A stretch of DNA of 64,000 bases from positions 1 to 64,000 of the forward strand of contig CBFDEC010000012.1 in assembly GCA_965603725.1 (NCBI GenBank), in the 5' to 3' direction. Below the pieces are notes generated by a model. The model did no database searches, was not told the DNA's origin, and worked only from the letters and a program-made list of their open reading frames with translations. A program made the position numbers and the translations under genes. Position 1 is the first letter of the stretch. Each line of letters opens with the position of its first letter. Shown piece by piece: positions 43,022-51,782 of the stretch. Source of the stretch: JAGGSN01 sp965603725 (GTDB lineage: Bacteria > Zixibacteria > MSB-5A5 > UBA10806 > 4484-95).

Positions 43022-44286
43022 GTCATTTATCATTATCGGTATTAGCGCCTGCTATCAGGTTTGCGCTCAGTTTTACACAGGTTATGATATTATCCAAGTA
43101 TCTGCCTGTTGAAATGTACGGCGCCTGGTCGCTATTCATAAGCATATCGATGCTAATATTAATATTTTCTTCGTTTAATCTCATGTATGCATCTATTATT
43201 ATCCTCACCGGCAAAGAGCCTGACGACCAGAAGAAAGACATATCCTCAGTTGTGATTACTAAATTAACTTTCACGATAGTAGTATATTCAGGTTTTGCAT
43301 TATATATCTATTTCAAACAGATTTTCAGTCTGCCCGTAATTGGTCTGTTGGGTACGGTCCTGTTATTCCAGACATTAAACAACATGGTTTTCGGGTTTTC
43401 CAAAGCGCTGCTCTTATTGAAAAGGCAGGTTTTGTTTTTGTTAGTCGAGAGCATATTAATTATTGCCTCTATTTCTATCAGCTGCTATGTGTTGTCGGGC
43501 GGACTTTACGGCGTAATGTATGCTTTTCTAATAGCGGAAAGCCTGGCGGCTTCATTCGGCATATATTTGATGAAAGATTATATAAAATTTTCAAAATATA
43601 ATTTTAAAACGGTGAAAAAATATCTGGCTATTGGGCTGCCTCTTTTACCTTTTGCCTTTTCTGCTATGATAGTAAGGTCGCTTGTTCCTTTTCTTATTAA
43701 ACTTTATTATGGTTTTGAGGCGGTAGCGTATTACAGCGTCGCTCAAAAGGTGGCGATAATTTCGACTATCCCCATTATTATTTTGGAAAATATATATGGT
43801 CAATATATTAAAAAAAGCAAGCTGGAGGCACAGTTTTCAGGTGTAAAGAACACATTACGGATGTTTATTTCTATCTACTTAGCCATGGCGGTTCCGATTT
43901 TTATTATTCTCTGCCTGTTCGGAAAATATATTATCGTTTTGGTCAGCACGGAGAATTATCTTTCCTCTTATGAATTGATGCTTTTACTGGTAATTGTCAA
44001 CATTATAATCAGTATAACGGCAATTTTTGCAGCGGTTTTTGCGGTGTATGAACGCACAAAGAATATCGGCCTGATATGGGTGGGCGTCCTCGTTTTATAT
44101 ATTCTTATGAATCAGGTCCTGGTTCCCAGGTTCGGGCTTATGGGAATCGGTTATTCGCTTATAATATCTTTCATGATAGGGTTGATACTGGTTATTATGG
44201 CAACTTTCAGACTGGAAAGGTCTCAACGATCGGAGCCGGCAAAACTCACAGTTCATACGAGGCAGACGGCAAAATCGTTAAATTAA
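42991..44286 (+). CDS. wzx: Polysaccharide flippase (Wzx/MATE-MOP superfamily)
   Basis: 431 residues with 12-14 hydrophobic spans. LSVLAPAIRFALSFTQVMILSKYLPVEMYGAWSLF is the usual first pair of spans of the polysaccharide transport family. It flips lipid-linked repeat units to the periplasm. No Shine-Dalgarno is clear, consistent with coupling to the overlapping upstream gene. Confidence 0.88.
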   Translation: MGSNFLRTFIGHLSLSVLAPAIRFALSFTQVMILSKYLPVEMYGAWSLFISISMLILIFSSFNLMYASIIILTGKEPDDQKKDISSVVITKLTFTIVVYSGFALYIYFKQIFSLPVIGLLGTVLLFQTLNNMVFGFSKALLLLKRQVLFLLVESILIIASISISCYVLSGGLYGVMYAFLIAESLAASFGIYLMKDYIKFSKYNFKTVKKYLAIGLPLLPFAFSAMIVRSLVPFLIKLYYGFEAVAYYSVAQKVAIISTIPIIILENIYGQYIKKSKLEAQFSGVKNTLRMFISIYLAMAVPIFIILCLFGKYIIVLVSTENYLSSYELMLLLVIVNIIISITAIFAAVFAVYERTKNIGLIWVGVLVLYILMNQVLVPRFGLMGIGYSLIISFMIGLILVIMATFRLERSQRSEPAKLTVHTRQTAKSLN

Positions 44287-44363
44287 TTGAGCAAGTATTT
44301 TACTTTATAATACTCTCTAACTGCCGATTAAATAAATGATTAGAACTGTTTCGAGATAAGATT

Positions 44364-45497
44364 ATGAGGCAAAACAAACAGGGCAAGATTACTTATAAGA
44401 CCAAAAGCGATAGCGGATTAGATCGTCATAATAGCTGTCTGGCTGTTGATGGTGATAAAGGTATGGAGATAAATATTTTCGATCTTGCCAGTCTTTTTTT
44501 AAACAGGAAAAAATGGATTGTCTCAATTGTCGGAATTGTGACAATCTTGACTGTAATAATAGTCATGCAGCTGCCGGAAATGTACAGATCCACAGCCTCG
44601 ATTTTGCCCTCCGGCCCGCAGGACAAGATAGCCGTATTAAAAAGCATTGCGGGATTCAGCAACATATCCAGTAAATATGAGAACTCATCTGAACTGTTCC
44701 CGGATATCCTGGGATCTCAGTTGATTCTCGGCAGGGTTTCTCAAAAGCGATTTGAATTCAATGCCGGTTCTCTAAAAATGAACATGAGACTGGCAGATTA
44801 TTTTGGCGTCTCGAATCCGGAACTGCTAAAACAGGCGCTGGCAAATATAACACGCATAAGCGCTGATAAAAAAACCGGCATTATTCATATTTCGGTTGAG
44901 ACAAAATACCCGGGATTATCACAAGCTATAGTAGGCGAATACTTAAGCGAACTTGATTATTTCAACCTGCATCGCAACAAATCAAAGGCAAAAGAAAATG
45001 CAGAATATTTAGCCCGGCAACTTGCCGGGAGCGAAAGAGAACTTAACTTAGCTGAGAAGAAACTCGAAGAATTTCAAAAAGCTAACCGGGACTGGTATAA
45101 AAGCACTCATCCTGAAATTGCCACAATGATTTCTCGTTTGAAGCGGGATATTGAAATAAAAAAACAAAAATATGTTTACCTTTCACAGGAGCATCAAATT
45201 GCGAACCTGGACGTTCAAAAGGACATGCCTATTGTGCGTATCCTTGATGCGCCCTCTCTACCGCTTTTGAAATCGGGACCAAAGCGGCGATTGATAACAA
45301 TACTCTCCTTTATGGTATCGCTTATGGGAGTACTGCTGGCAATTGTAACCATCGAATATCTTAAGACGAAGAGCGTTGGAAGTGAAAAAGAGTCCTATGA
45401 AAACTTTTGTGAAGAGCTAAGAACAATTCCCCTGGTTAACCGCGTTTTTGAAAAAAACATCGAGAAAAACGAGGTAAAGATAGATAATCCCGTATAA
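44364..45497 (+). CDS. wzz: Wzz/GNVR-type chain-length determinant without kinase domain
   Basis: 377 residues. Membrane spans near residues 50-70 (WIVSIVGIVTILTVIIVM) and 312-332 (LITILSFMVSLMGVLLAIVTI) enclose a long periplasmic coiled-coil region (SKAKENAEYLARQLAGSERELNLAEKKLEEFQ). A Pro/Gly-rich segment before the second span (DAPSLPLLKSGPKRR) is typical. A second in-frame start, MEINIFDLASLF at 44463, fits the family start better than the ATG at 44364. No Walker motifs follow the second span. It sets the chain length of the Wzy product. Confidence 0.85.
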   Translation: MRQNKQGKITYKTKSDSGLDRHNSCLAVDGDKGMEINIFDLASLFLNRKKWIVSIVGIVTILTVIIVMQLPEMYRSTASILPSGPQDKIAVLKSIAGFSNISSKYENSSELFPDILGSQLILGRVSQKRFEFNAGSLKMNMRLADYFGVSNPELLKQALANITRISADKKTGIIHISVETKYPGLSQAIVGEYLSELDYFNLHRNKSKAKENAEYLARQLAGSERELNLAEKKLEEFQKANRDWYKSTHPEIATMISRLKRDIEIKKQKYVYLSQEHQIANLDVQKDMPIVRILDAPSLPLLKSGPKRRLITILSFMVSLMGVLLAIVTIEYLKTKSVGSEKESYENFCEELRTIPLVNRVFEKNIEKNEVKIDNPV

Positions 45498-45620
45498 TCT
45501 ATAAACGCCGTAATATCATAAAAGCGGATTTAATGTTCATAATCATTAAATCTCTAAAATCACTTATAAAAATGCCGATTAAATTAATGAAACGGTCATC
45601 AAATCACGGAGGTTGATAAA

Positions 45621-46211
45621 TTGACAAAAAATGGCTTTCGCGGCTTTGAGGAAATTGCCAGGACAGGCAATACAGATCAAAACCTTGATAACGTCGGTAA
45701 TAATGCTGTTCTTAGTGATATTACAAAAGCAGTAGATAACATTTCCGACAAAATTAATCTTCTTGCCTTAAACACGGTGATTGAGAATACCAGAACAGGC
45801 GCTAAGGAAAGCGGGCTGGCCGAGATTTCCGCTCAGGTAAGCAAGCTTGCCGAACATGTTTCCGGGGCTGTCAAAGATATTGCCGATATTGTTAAAGATG
45901 TTCAAACTGATATCGAGTCTACTAATGGCAGGCTTGATGATTCAAAGAAAAATCTCGATTTCCAAAAAATGCTGGCACATAAAATTATGATTTCACTGAG
46001 CGAAATATTTGAATCAATTGAAAAATCCCAGGAGATAATAAATCAGATCACAACCACTCCCGCAGAGACGCCTGCCGCAGTTGGGAATGAATCGGGCGTT
46101 AATGACAGAAAAAGTCCGGGTATTTCGATCAGCGCCGGTCACAAAACCGCTCAGGAACTTAACCAGCATGTTGATGAATTACGATTTTTAGTTAACAGTT
46201 TCAAGCTTTAA
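45621..46211 (+). CDS. Stand-alone chemoreceptor signalling-domain-like protein
   Basis: 196 residues with no membrane span, sensor or HAMP domain. The stretch NISDKINLLALNTVIENTRTGAKESGLAEISAQVSKLAEHV aligns with the hairpin tip of methyl-accepting chemotaxis proteins (INLLALNAAIEAARAGE...VRKLAE), but the strongly conserved E-x-A-R-A-G-E is changed and the rest is a degenerate coiled coil. TTG start with GGAGG nine bases before. It closes the glycan cluster. It might scaffold or regulate assembly rather than signal to CheA; that is speculation. Confidence 0.7.
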   Translation: MTKNGFRGFEEIARTGNTDQNLDNVGNNAVLSDITKAVDNISDKINLLALNTVIENTRTGAKESGLAEISAQVSKLAEHVSGAVKDIADIVKDVQTDIESTNGRLDDSKKNLDFQKMLAHKIMISLSEIFESIEKSQEIINQITTTPAETPAAVGNESGVNDRKSPGISISAGHKTAQELNQHVDELRFLVNSFKL

Positions 46212-46350
46212 GCTGGCGTTGCTGATCGTATCAATATCCCTATCCCGAATTATTCATTAAATCTATTATCTCATTAAAAATTAGCTTTTAATCCTTTGGC
46301 TAATAATATGATAGAAATAATGTCAGGAGTCCATTAAAGATACAGAGTAT

Positions 46351-46439
46351 TTTTGTGCTGTCGGAAGTTTCTTCTGACAGCCCTGGCAGAAGTCCGCCTA
46401 TGGCGGATGCCAGCATGTGCTAAGATTTGTGAATAATGC
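46351..46439. repeat. Dispersed double-hairpin repeat, copy 3
   Basis: TTTTGTGCTGTCGGAAG...CTTCTGACAG hairpin, CCGCCTATGGCGG hairpin, then ATGCCAGCATGTGCTAAG and GTGAATAATGC. Matches 16222-16313 with a few substitutions and a short gap. It lies in a 424-base stretch (46212-46635) without other genes. Confidence 0.8.
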
Positions 46440-46476
46440 GGGCTATGTGAATAGATTGTGGCGTATTGCGAGCATG

Positions 46477-46586
46477 AAAAATATCCCCATTTGTCTAATA
46501 TGGGCTTTCATAAAGACTTACATTAATTGTCTCGGTGTGGAAAACTTATGATAACTTGTTAATCGAATGTGGTTGCATTATTACGG
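46477..46586. repeat. 110-bp direct repeat, left copy (upstream of DUF3800 gene)
   Basis: Matches 47528-47637 with seven substitutions and no gaps (about 94%). Six of the seven are transitions. Confidence 0.93.
46556..46584 (+). promoter_or_regulatory. Putative promoter in left direct repeat
   Basis: TTGTTA (46556-46561) and TATTAC (46579-46584) with 17-base spacing, 50 bases before the DUF3800 ATG. The same pair is kept in the right repeat copy. Confidence 0.4.
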
Positions 46587-46635
46587 GGAATGTAATAGTT
46601 AAATAAACGGTTGAATTATTTAACAAGGTTTGTTT

Positions 46636-47424
46636 ATGCAGGAACCGGTCAAAAGTAAAAATTATTATTTTGTAGATGAATCAGGGGATCCGACTTTTTA
46701 TAATAGGAATGGAACCCTAATTGTTGGGGAAGAGGGGTGCTCCAAAATATTGATAATGGGTTTCATTGAAACCCAGGAGCCACAAGCAATTCGAAAAGAG
46801 TTAAAATTACTGAGAAATGATATCGTAAGTGATCCATATCTGACCGGAATACCTTCATTAGCCAAAACAAAGATCGCATTTCATGCAAAGGATGATTGTG
46901 CCGAAGTCAGACAAGCCGTTTTTAATAAGCTTACAGAACTTGATTTTAAAGCTCAATTTGTAGTTGCCAGAAAAATTGAACGAGCTTTTAGAAAACGTTT
47001 TGATGGTAAAGAGAATAAATTCTATAACCGTTTAATTTCTACGTTGTTTGAAAATGTTCTTCATAGATATGAGGAGAGCAGTATCTATTTTGCCAAAAGG
47101 GGTTCAAGAAATAGACAAATTCCATTAGAACAAGCAATAAAAAAATCTATTGAAAGTTTTGAATTAAAATGGAGAACTAAAGTACCTTCATCTATTAAGG
47201 TAAAAGTATTTGCTCAGTTGCCATCAGACGAACCATGTTTGCAAGTTATTGATTATATGAATTGGGTAGTTTATAGAGCATTTATTAGAAGCGAAATGAG
47301 ATATTATAAGTTTATAGAATCCAAGGTAAGTCTATTGGTTGATCTATATGATGTAAAAAACTACCCCAACAATTATTATTCAAAGAAAAATCCATTTGAT
47401 TGTAAAAACATAAGCCCTGTTTAG
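46636..47424 (+). CDS. DUF3800-domain protein on a repeat-flanked insert
   Basis: 262 residues. NYYFVDESGDPTFYNRNGT at the start is the DUF3800 hallmark (FxDESG with the two acidic residues); a DYMNWVVYRAF block near residue 215 and a C-terminal DLYDVKNYP complete the family pattern. Function is not established; the acidic residues recall RNase H-like nucleases (weak inference). ATG at 46636 with AAGG upstream. Codons are AT-rich compared with the coaBC operon that follows. It lies between 110-bp direct repeats and ends inside a folded element, suggesting an inserted accessory unit. Confidence 0.82.
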   Translation: MQEPVKSKNYYFVDESGDPTFYNRNGTLIVGEEGCSKILIMGFIETQEPQAIRKELKLLRNDIVSDPYLTGIPSLAKTKIAFHAKDDCAEVRQAVFNKLTELDFKAQFVVARKIERAFRKRFDGKENKFYNRLISTLFENVLHRYEESSIYFAKRGSRNRQIPLEQAIKKSIESFELKWRTKVPSSIKVKVFAQLPSDEPCLQVIDYMNWVVYRAFIRSEMRYYKFIESKVSLLVDLYDVKNYPNNYYSKKNPFDCKNISPV

Positions 47425-47477
47425 GCTAGGCCCCGCTAAGGGGCGCACGGCTTGGAGCCGACTTTCGCCTAAATAGG
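47416..47477 (+). other. Three-way-junction-like folded element at the 3' end of the DUF3800 gene
   Basis: An outer 11-bp stem (CCTGTTTAGGC with GCCTAAATAGG, one G-U) encloses two 5-bp hairpins: GCCCC-GCTAA-GGGGC and CGGCT-TGG-AGCCG. The DUF3800 stop TAG is inside the outer stem. No T tract follows, so it is not a standard terminator. Confidence 0.6.
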
Positions 47478-47527
47478 ACCTATATTTATTATACGGTTTA
47501 AAAACTAAAAAGTAAACAATATTTTCA

Positions 47528-47637
47528 AAAAATATTCTCATTTGTTTAATATGGGCTTTCATAAGGACTTACATTAATTATCTCGATGTGGAAAACTTAT
47601 GATAAGTTGTTAATCGAATGTGGTTGCATTATTACGG
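47528..47637. repeat. 110-bp direct repeat, right copy (upstream of coaBC)
   Basis: Partner of 46477-46586. It ends 41 bases before the coaBC start, so it is probably the native coaBC upstream region. Confidence 0.93.
47607..47635 (+). promoter_or_regulatory. Putative coaBC operon promoter in right direct repeat
   Basis: TTGTTA (47607-47612) and TATTAC (47630-47635), 17-base spacing. An overlapping TTGCAT-17-TAAAAT pair just downstream is an alternative. Motif evidence only. Confidence 0.4.
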
Positions 47638-47678
47638 ATTTTGTCATAAAATTGTGATGCATTAATTAGGAGATTGGT

Positions 47679-48890
47679 ATGCAGGGTATTTTAAATAATA
47701 AGAAAATTCTCCTTGGTATCTCCGGCGGTATCGCTGCTTTTAAGATTTGCGAACTTTTGCGGATGCTGGTTAAAGCCGGCGCCAATGTGCGAGTTGTAAT
47801 GACTCAATCGGCTGCAAAGTTTGTTACTCCGCTGACATTTTCTGCATTAGGCGCCGAATCTGTTGCGACCGATATGTGGGATCCCGGCCGCGACTCACTT
47901 GAGCATGTAAGCTGGGCCGATTGGGCCGACATCTTCGTGGTAGCTCCGGCAACCGCTAATATCATCGCCAAGATGGCCGCCGGCATCGCCGATGAGGTGC
48001 TGTCCACCCAGCTATTGGCTTATGATGGTCCAAAAATTGTCGTGCCTGCCATGAATGTTAAGATGTGGCAAAATTTTGCCACTAAGAGAAATGTCGACGA
48101 ATTGAAAAAGCAGGGGATAGTGTTTATCGGACCGACTAAAGGCCAGCTTGCCAGCCTTATTACTGCCGAGGGACGGATGGTTGAGCCGAAAGATATATTT
48201 GGACAAATCGAACTGAACTTAAAGAACCGTTCTGACCTGGCCGGATATAAAATCCTGGTAACTGCCGGACCGACTGTTGAACCATTCGATCCGGTAAGGA
48301 TTATATCTAACAGGTCCTCCGGCAAGATGGGTTATGCCATTGCCCGGGCTTTAATATCTCGAGGCGCAGAGGTGATTCTGGTATCGGGACCGGTTGCGTT
48401 AGAAGCCCCAGCAAGAGTTGAATTAGTCAATGTTGAGACTGCTGAGCAGATTAAAAAAGCGGTTGAAAATTATTATAAAAATGTGGATTCAATTATTATG
48501 GCAGCCGCAGTTGCCGATTATAGGCCCAAAATTTATTCCCGTCAGAAAATCAAGAAAATAGACCGCACCCTGTCTTTGACATTGGTTCAGAATCCTGATA
48601 TTCTTAAAGGACTCTCTGCGAAAAAAAGAGGGAAAATCCTGATCGGTTTTGCCCTCGAAACTGAAAATGTTAAGGCGGCGGCTAAAAAGAAGATGCTTGA
48701 TAAAAAGCTTGATATGATAGTCGCCAACAATCCCACACAAAAAGGTGTGAAATTCGGCTCTGATTTCAATAAGGCGACGATTTTTGTCAAGGGGGAAAGA
48801 CCGATCGATTTACCGGTAATGCCGAAAATAGAGCTGGCACATAAAATCCTTGATGAGCTGGTTAAGTTGCTAAAAAGAAGAAGAAAGTGA
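47679..48890 (+). CDS. coaBC: Bifunctional phosphopantothenoylcysteine decarboxylase / phosphopantothenate-cysteine ligase
   Basis: 403 residues, full family length. The CoaC half starts ILLGISGGIAAFKICELLRML (FMN site), with PATANIIAKMAAGIADE and VPAMNVKMWQN (the PxMNxxMW substrate loop). The CoaB half from about 190 has ILVTAGPTVEPFDPVRIISNRSSGKMGYAIARAL and AAVADYRPK. Two consecutive steps of coenzyme A synthesis. AGGAG precedes the ATG. First gene of a tight run to dnaB; its stop overlaps the next start (TGATG). Confidence 0.97.
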   Translation: MQGILNNKKILLGISGGIAAFKICELLRMLVKAGANVRVVMTQSAAKFVTPLTFSALGAESVATDMWDPGRDSLEHVSWADWADIFVVAPATANIIAKMAAGIADEVLSTQLLAYDGPKIVVPAMNVKMWQNFATKRNVDELKKQGIVFIGPTKGQLASLITAEGRMVEPKDIFGQIELNLKNRSDLAGYKILVTAGPTVEPFDPVRIISNRSSGKMGYAIARALISRGAEVILVSGPVALEAPARVELVNVETAEQIKKAVENYYKNVDSIIMAAAVADYRPKIYSRQKIKKIDRTLSLTLVQNPDILKGLSAKKRGKILIGFALETENVKAAAKKKMLDKKLDMIVANNPTQKGVKFGSDFNKATIFVKGERPIDLPVMPKIELAHKILDELVKLLKRRRK

Positions 48891-49597
48891 TGCCGGAGAG
48901 TGAGGAAAATTTACTTCGAAGCTATTTGATACAGCGAATGGAACTGGGTGAAAAAGTTATTTTCAGGCCGTTTGATATGGAAATACCAGGACATGATACA
49001 GTGGAACAGACTGCTTATAGCATAGACGAATTCGAAAAGACCGAAAGTCTCGATGATTTGTATCGGGCTATTTGTGAATGTCAGAAATGTTCGCTGGGGC
49101 AGTCACGGACCAACCTCGTTTTCGGCGCTGGCAATCCCAACGCTGATATAATGTTTGTCGGCGAGGCGCCCGGCGCCGATGAGGATAGACTGGGCGAACC
49201 TTTTGTGGGCAGAGCCGGTCAGCTTCTAAATAGAATACTGGCCGCCATGAAGCTTGAACGTCAGGACGTTTATATCGGCAACATACTTAAATGCCGTCCT
49301 CCGAACAACCGCGACCCCCAGCCGAATGAGGCGTTAATCTGCGAACCTTTTCTTCACCAGCAAATTAAGCTGATCAAGCCGAAAGTCATCTGCTGTCTGG
49401 GACGGATAGCGGCTCAGCGTCTCCTGCAAACGAATATGTCGCTGGGTCAGATGCGTGACCGATGGTTTGATTACCACGGTACAACTCTGATGGTGACTTA
49501 CCATCCTGCCGCGCTCTTACGGTCTAACCAATACAAACGCCCAACCTGGGATGATATGCAGAAACTTCTGCGAAAGCTGGAGGAGTTAAAACAATAA
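48890..49597 (+). CDS. udg: Type-4 uracil-DNA glycosylase with iron-sulfur cluster
   Basis: 235 residues. The [4Fe-4S] ligands are visible: CQKC near residue 65, LKCRPPNNRDP and ALICEP. FVGEAPGADEDRLGEPFVGRAG is motif 1 of family 4 UDGs and TYHPAALLRS is motif 2 with the catalytic-loop His. It removes uracil from DNA. An N-terminal extension of about 55 residues before the first cluster Cys is common in this family. Confidence 0.94.
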   Translation: MPESEENLLRSYLIQRMELGEKVIFRPFDMEIPGHDTVEQTAYSIDEFEKTESLDDLYRAICECQKCSLGQSRTNLVFGAGNPNADIMFVGEAPGADEDRLGEPFVGRAGQLLNRILAAMKLERQDVYIGNILKCRPPNNRDPQPNEALICEPFLHQQIKLIKPKVICCLGRIAAQRLLQTNMSLGQMRDRWFDYHGTTLMVTYHPAALLRSNQYKRPTWDDMQKLLRKLEELKQ

Positions 49598-50935
49598 ATG
49601 TCAGATACAGTCGAAAAAATACCACCCCAGGCATTAGAGGCTGAACAGTCGGTTCTTGGGGCAATGTTGTTATCCAAAGATGCTATTGATGTTGTTTTAG
49701 AACATTTAAGGCAGGAACATCTATACAAATCGATACACAAAAAAGTATTTAAAGCGATTGTAAACCTATATGAAAAAAACGAGCCCGCTGATATTATAAC
49801 TGTATCCGAGGAGCTGGCCAGGCTTGGCTACCTTGATGAAGTCGGGGGGAGAGCATTTTTAGCGGGTCTTACCGAAGCTACTCCGGGAATATCCAACGTC
49901 GAGCACCACTCCAATATCGTTTTTGAAAAAGCGATGCTTAACAAACTGATCGATGCCTCGAATCAGACGCTCCTGCGCGCTTACCAACCAATTGAGGATG
50001 TTGATGAGTTTATTGATGAGGCCGAGCAGGCGATATTTGCCATAAAAGATGAAAAATTAAAAGGCTCGACTATTCCAATTAGCGATGTCTTGCATGAAAC
50101 ATTTCGCATTATTGAAGCTTACAGCAGTCGTGAGGGCTTTTTAACCGGCATTCCAAGCGGTTTTATCGATTTAGATAACCTGACCTCGGGATTTCAGAAT
50201 TCGGAACTGATTATTATAGCCTGTCGTCCGTCTGTGGGGAAAACAGCTTTCAGCTTAAATATTGCGGATCATATTGCTGTCGAAAATAAAACACCGGTGC
50301 TTATTTTTTCTCTGGAAATGTCCAAAGAACAGATTGCCCAGCGTCTTCTATGCAGCCGGGCCAGGGTCTCATCGCACCTTTTGCGAACAGGAAGACTGGC
50401 CGACAAGCAATGGACCAACCTATCTTTAGCCGCCGGACCATTATCGGATTCACCCATTTTCATTGACGACTCACCAATGATGAGCGTACTTGAAATGAGG
50501 GCAAAATCCAGGCGTTTAAAATCAAGAGAAAATATCGGGCTTATAATAGTAGATTATTTACAGCTCATCCAGGGGCCTAAAAATGCCGAAAGCCGTCAAC
50601 AGGAAATTTCCTTTATCTCACGCGCGTTAAAGGCGACGGCGCGGGAATTGAAAGTTCCGATTATTGCCTTATCACAGCTTTCCCGCCAGATCGAACTTCG
50701 CGGCAGAGACGCCAAACCACAATTATCCGATCTTCGAGAATCAGGAGCGCTTGAACAGGATGCGGATGTCGTAATATTCATTCATCGACCGCGTAACGAG
50801 GAAGGACACTGGGGACCCGAGTCAGAAATAATCATAAGCAAACAAAGGAATGGTCCTACTGGTACCATTGATCTAATGTTTGTTAAAGATTATGCCCGTT
50901 TTGAATTGAAGGATATTGTTCACGAATTCCCATAA
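49598..50935 (+). CDS. dnaB: Replicative DNA helicase DnaB
   Basis: 445 residues. N-terminal domain starts IPPQALEAEQSVLGAMLLS. The RecA-like domain from about 175 has TGIPSGFIDLDNLTSGFQ, Walker A CRPSVGKTAFSLNI, IIVDYLQLIQGP (Walker B) and LSQLSRQIE...LSDLRESGALEQDADVV, all DnaB motifs. No intein is present. Unwinds DNA at the replication fork. The start codon follows the udg stop with no gap. Confidence 0.97.
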   Translation: MSDTVEKIPPQALEAEQSVLGAMLLSKDAIDVVLEHLRQEHLYKSIHKKVFKAIVNLYEKNEPADIITVSEELARLGYLDEVGGRAFLAGLTEATPGISNVEHHSNIVFEKAMLNKLIDASNQTLLRAYQPIEDVDEFIDEAEQAIFAIKDEKLKGSTIPISDVLHETFRIIEAYSSREGFLTGIPSGFIDLDNLTSGFQNSELIIIACRPSVGKTAFSLNIADHIAVENKTPVLIFSLEMSKEQIAQRLLCSRARVSSHLLRTGRLADKQWTNLSLAAGPLSDSPIFIDDSPMMSVLEMRAKSRRLKSRENIGLIIVDYLQLIQGPKNAESRQQEISFISRALKATARELKVPIIALSQLSRQIELRGRDAKPQLSDLRESGALEQDADVVIFIHRPRNEEGHWGPESEIIISKQRNGPTGTIDLMFVKDYARFELKDIVHEFP

Positions 50936-50997
50936 TCATTATTATTAAATTCTGTATCTTAATATGAAGGTAAAAATGCTATGAGAGGGATTGTCTT

Positions 50998-51768
50998 TTG
51001 AATATTGTGCAAATATTCGGCTCGAGGGGGTTGTTTTTTATTGAGGAAGTGGGCGCATTTTCAATCCTGCTGATGCGGATTCTCAAATCCCTGCCCCTCT
51101 TTGTGAAAAATATGCGCCTGACACTTGAACAGATGCTGATGATGGGAGTTGCCTCACTGCCCCTGGTACTGTTTACATCAGTGTTCACAGGAGCCGTTTC
51201 GGCTGTTCAGGCGGCGTATCAATTTCAGAATTACGTGCCGATGCGCTATCTGGGGACTGCTGTAGGCAAGGCTGTCATCATAGAGTTAGGACCGGTATTA
51301 ACCGGTTTGGTTGTTGCCGGTCGGGTCAGTTCTGCTATCGCCGCTGAACTGGGAACAATGAAAGTAACCGAGCAGATTGACGCTTTAGAAACTATGGCGC
51401 TTGACCCGGTGAGGTTTCTGGCGGTCCCGCGATATATCGCTGGTTTTCTTATGCTTCCGATACTGACCATATTTTCTGATTTTGTGGCTTTAATGGGCGG
51501 TCTTGTAGTATCAATGCTTTTTATCGATATAACCGCCTACACATTTCTAAACGGCGTCAAATTATTTTTTGAATTATCAGATGTTTTCATCGGCCTTCTC
51601 AAAGCCTGTGTTTTTGGCCAGATTATTGCAGTTGTTGGCTGTTATCATGGCTTCAAAACTGTTGGCGGTGCTGAAGGAGTCGGGCTGTCCACAACCCGGG
51701 CCGTCGTCTATGCAAGCGTTTTAATTTTGATTTCTGACTATATTGTAGCCAGTATATTTTTCGGATAA
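50998..51768 (+). CDS. mlaE: MlaE-family lipid ABC transporter permease
   Basis: 256 residues, five or six membrane spans. FTSVFTGAVSAVQAAYQFQ, ELGPVLTGLVVAGRVSSAIAAELGTMKVTEQIDALE and DPVRFLAVPRYIAGFLMLP are the conserved MlaE blocks. Part of the system that moves phospholipids between outer and inner membranes. TTG start with GAGAGGG upstream. The ATPase follows 14 bases later. Confidence 0.95.
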   Translation: MNIVQIFGSRGLFFIEEVGAFSILLMRILKSLPLFVKNMRLTLEQMLMMGVASLPLVLFTSVFTGAVSAVQAAYQFQNYVPMRYLGTAVGKAVIIELGPVLTGLVVAGRVSSAIAAELGTMKVTEQIDALETMALDPVRFLAVPRYIAGFLMLPILTIFSDFVALMGGLVVSMLFIDITAYTFLNGVKLFFELSDVFIGLLKACVFGQIIAVVGCYHGFKTVGGAEGVGLSTTRAVVYASVLILISDYIVASIFFG

Positions 51769-51782
51769 GGAATCAGTATGTA

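Noticed and set aside
46630..46636. TTG start two codons before the DUF3800 ATG
   Set aside because: The ATG at 46636 has better spacing to AAGG, and the family starts close to the YFVDESG motif.
47416..47477. Integron attC site
   Set aside because: The outer ends read TTTAGGC...GCCTAAA, the inverse of the attC arrangement (RYYYAAC...GTTRRRY); no integron integrase is present.
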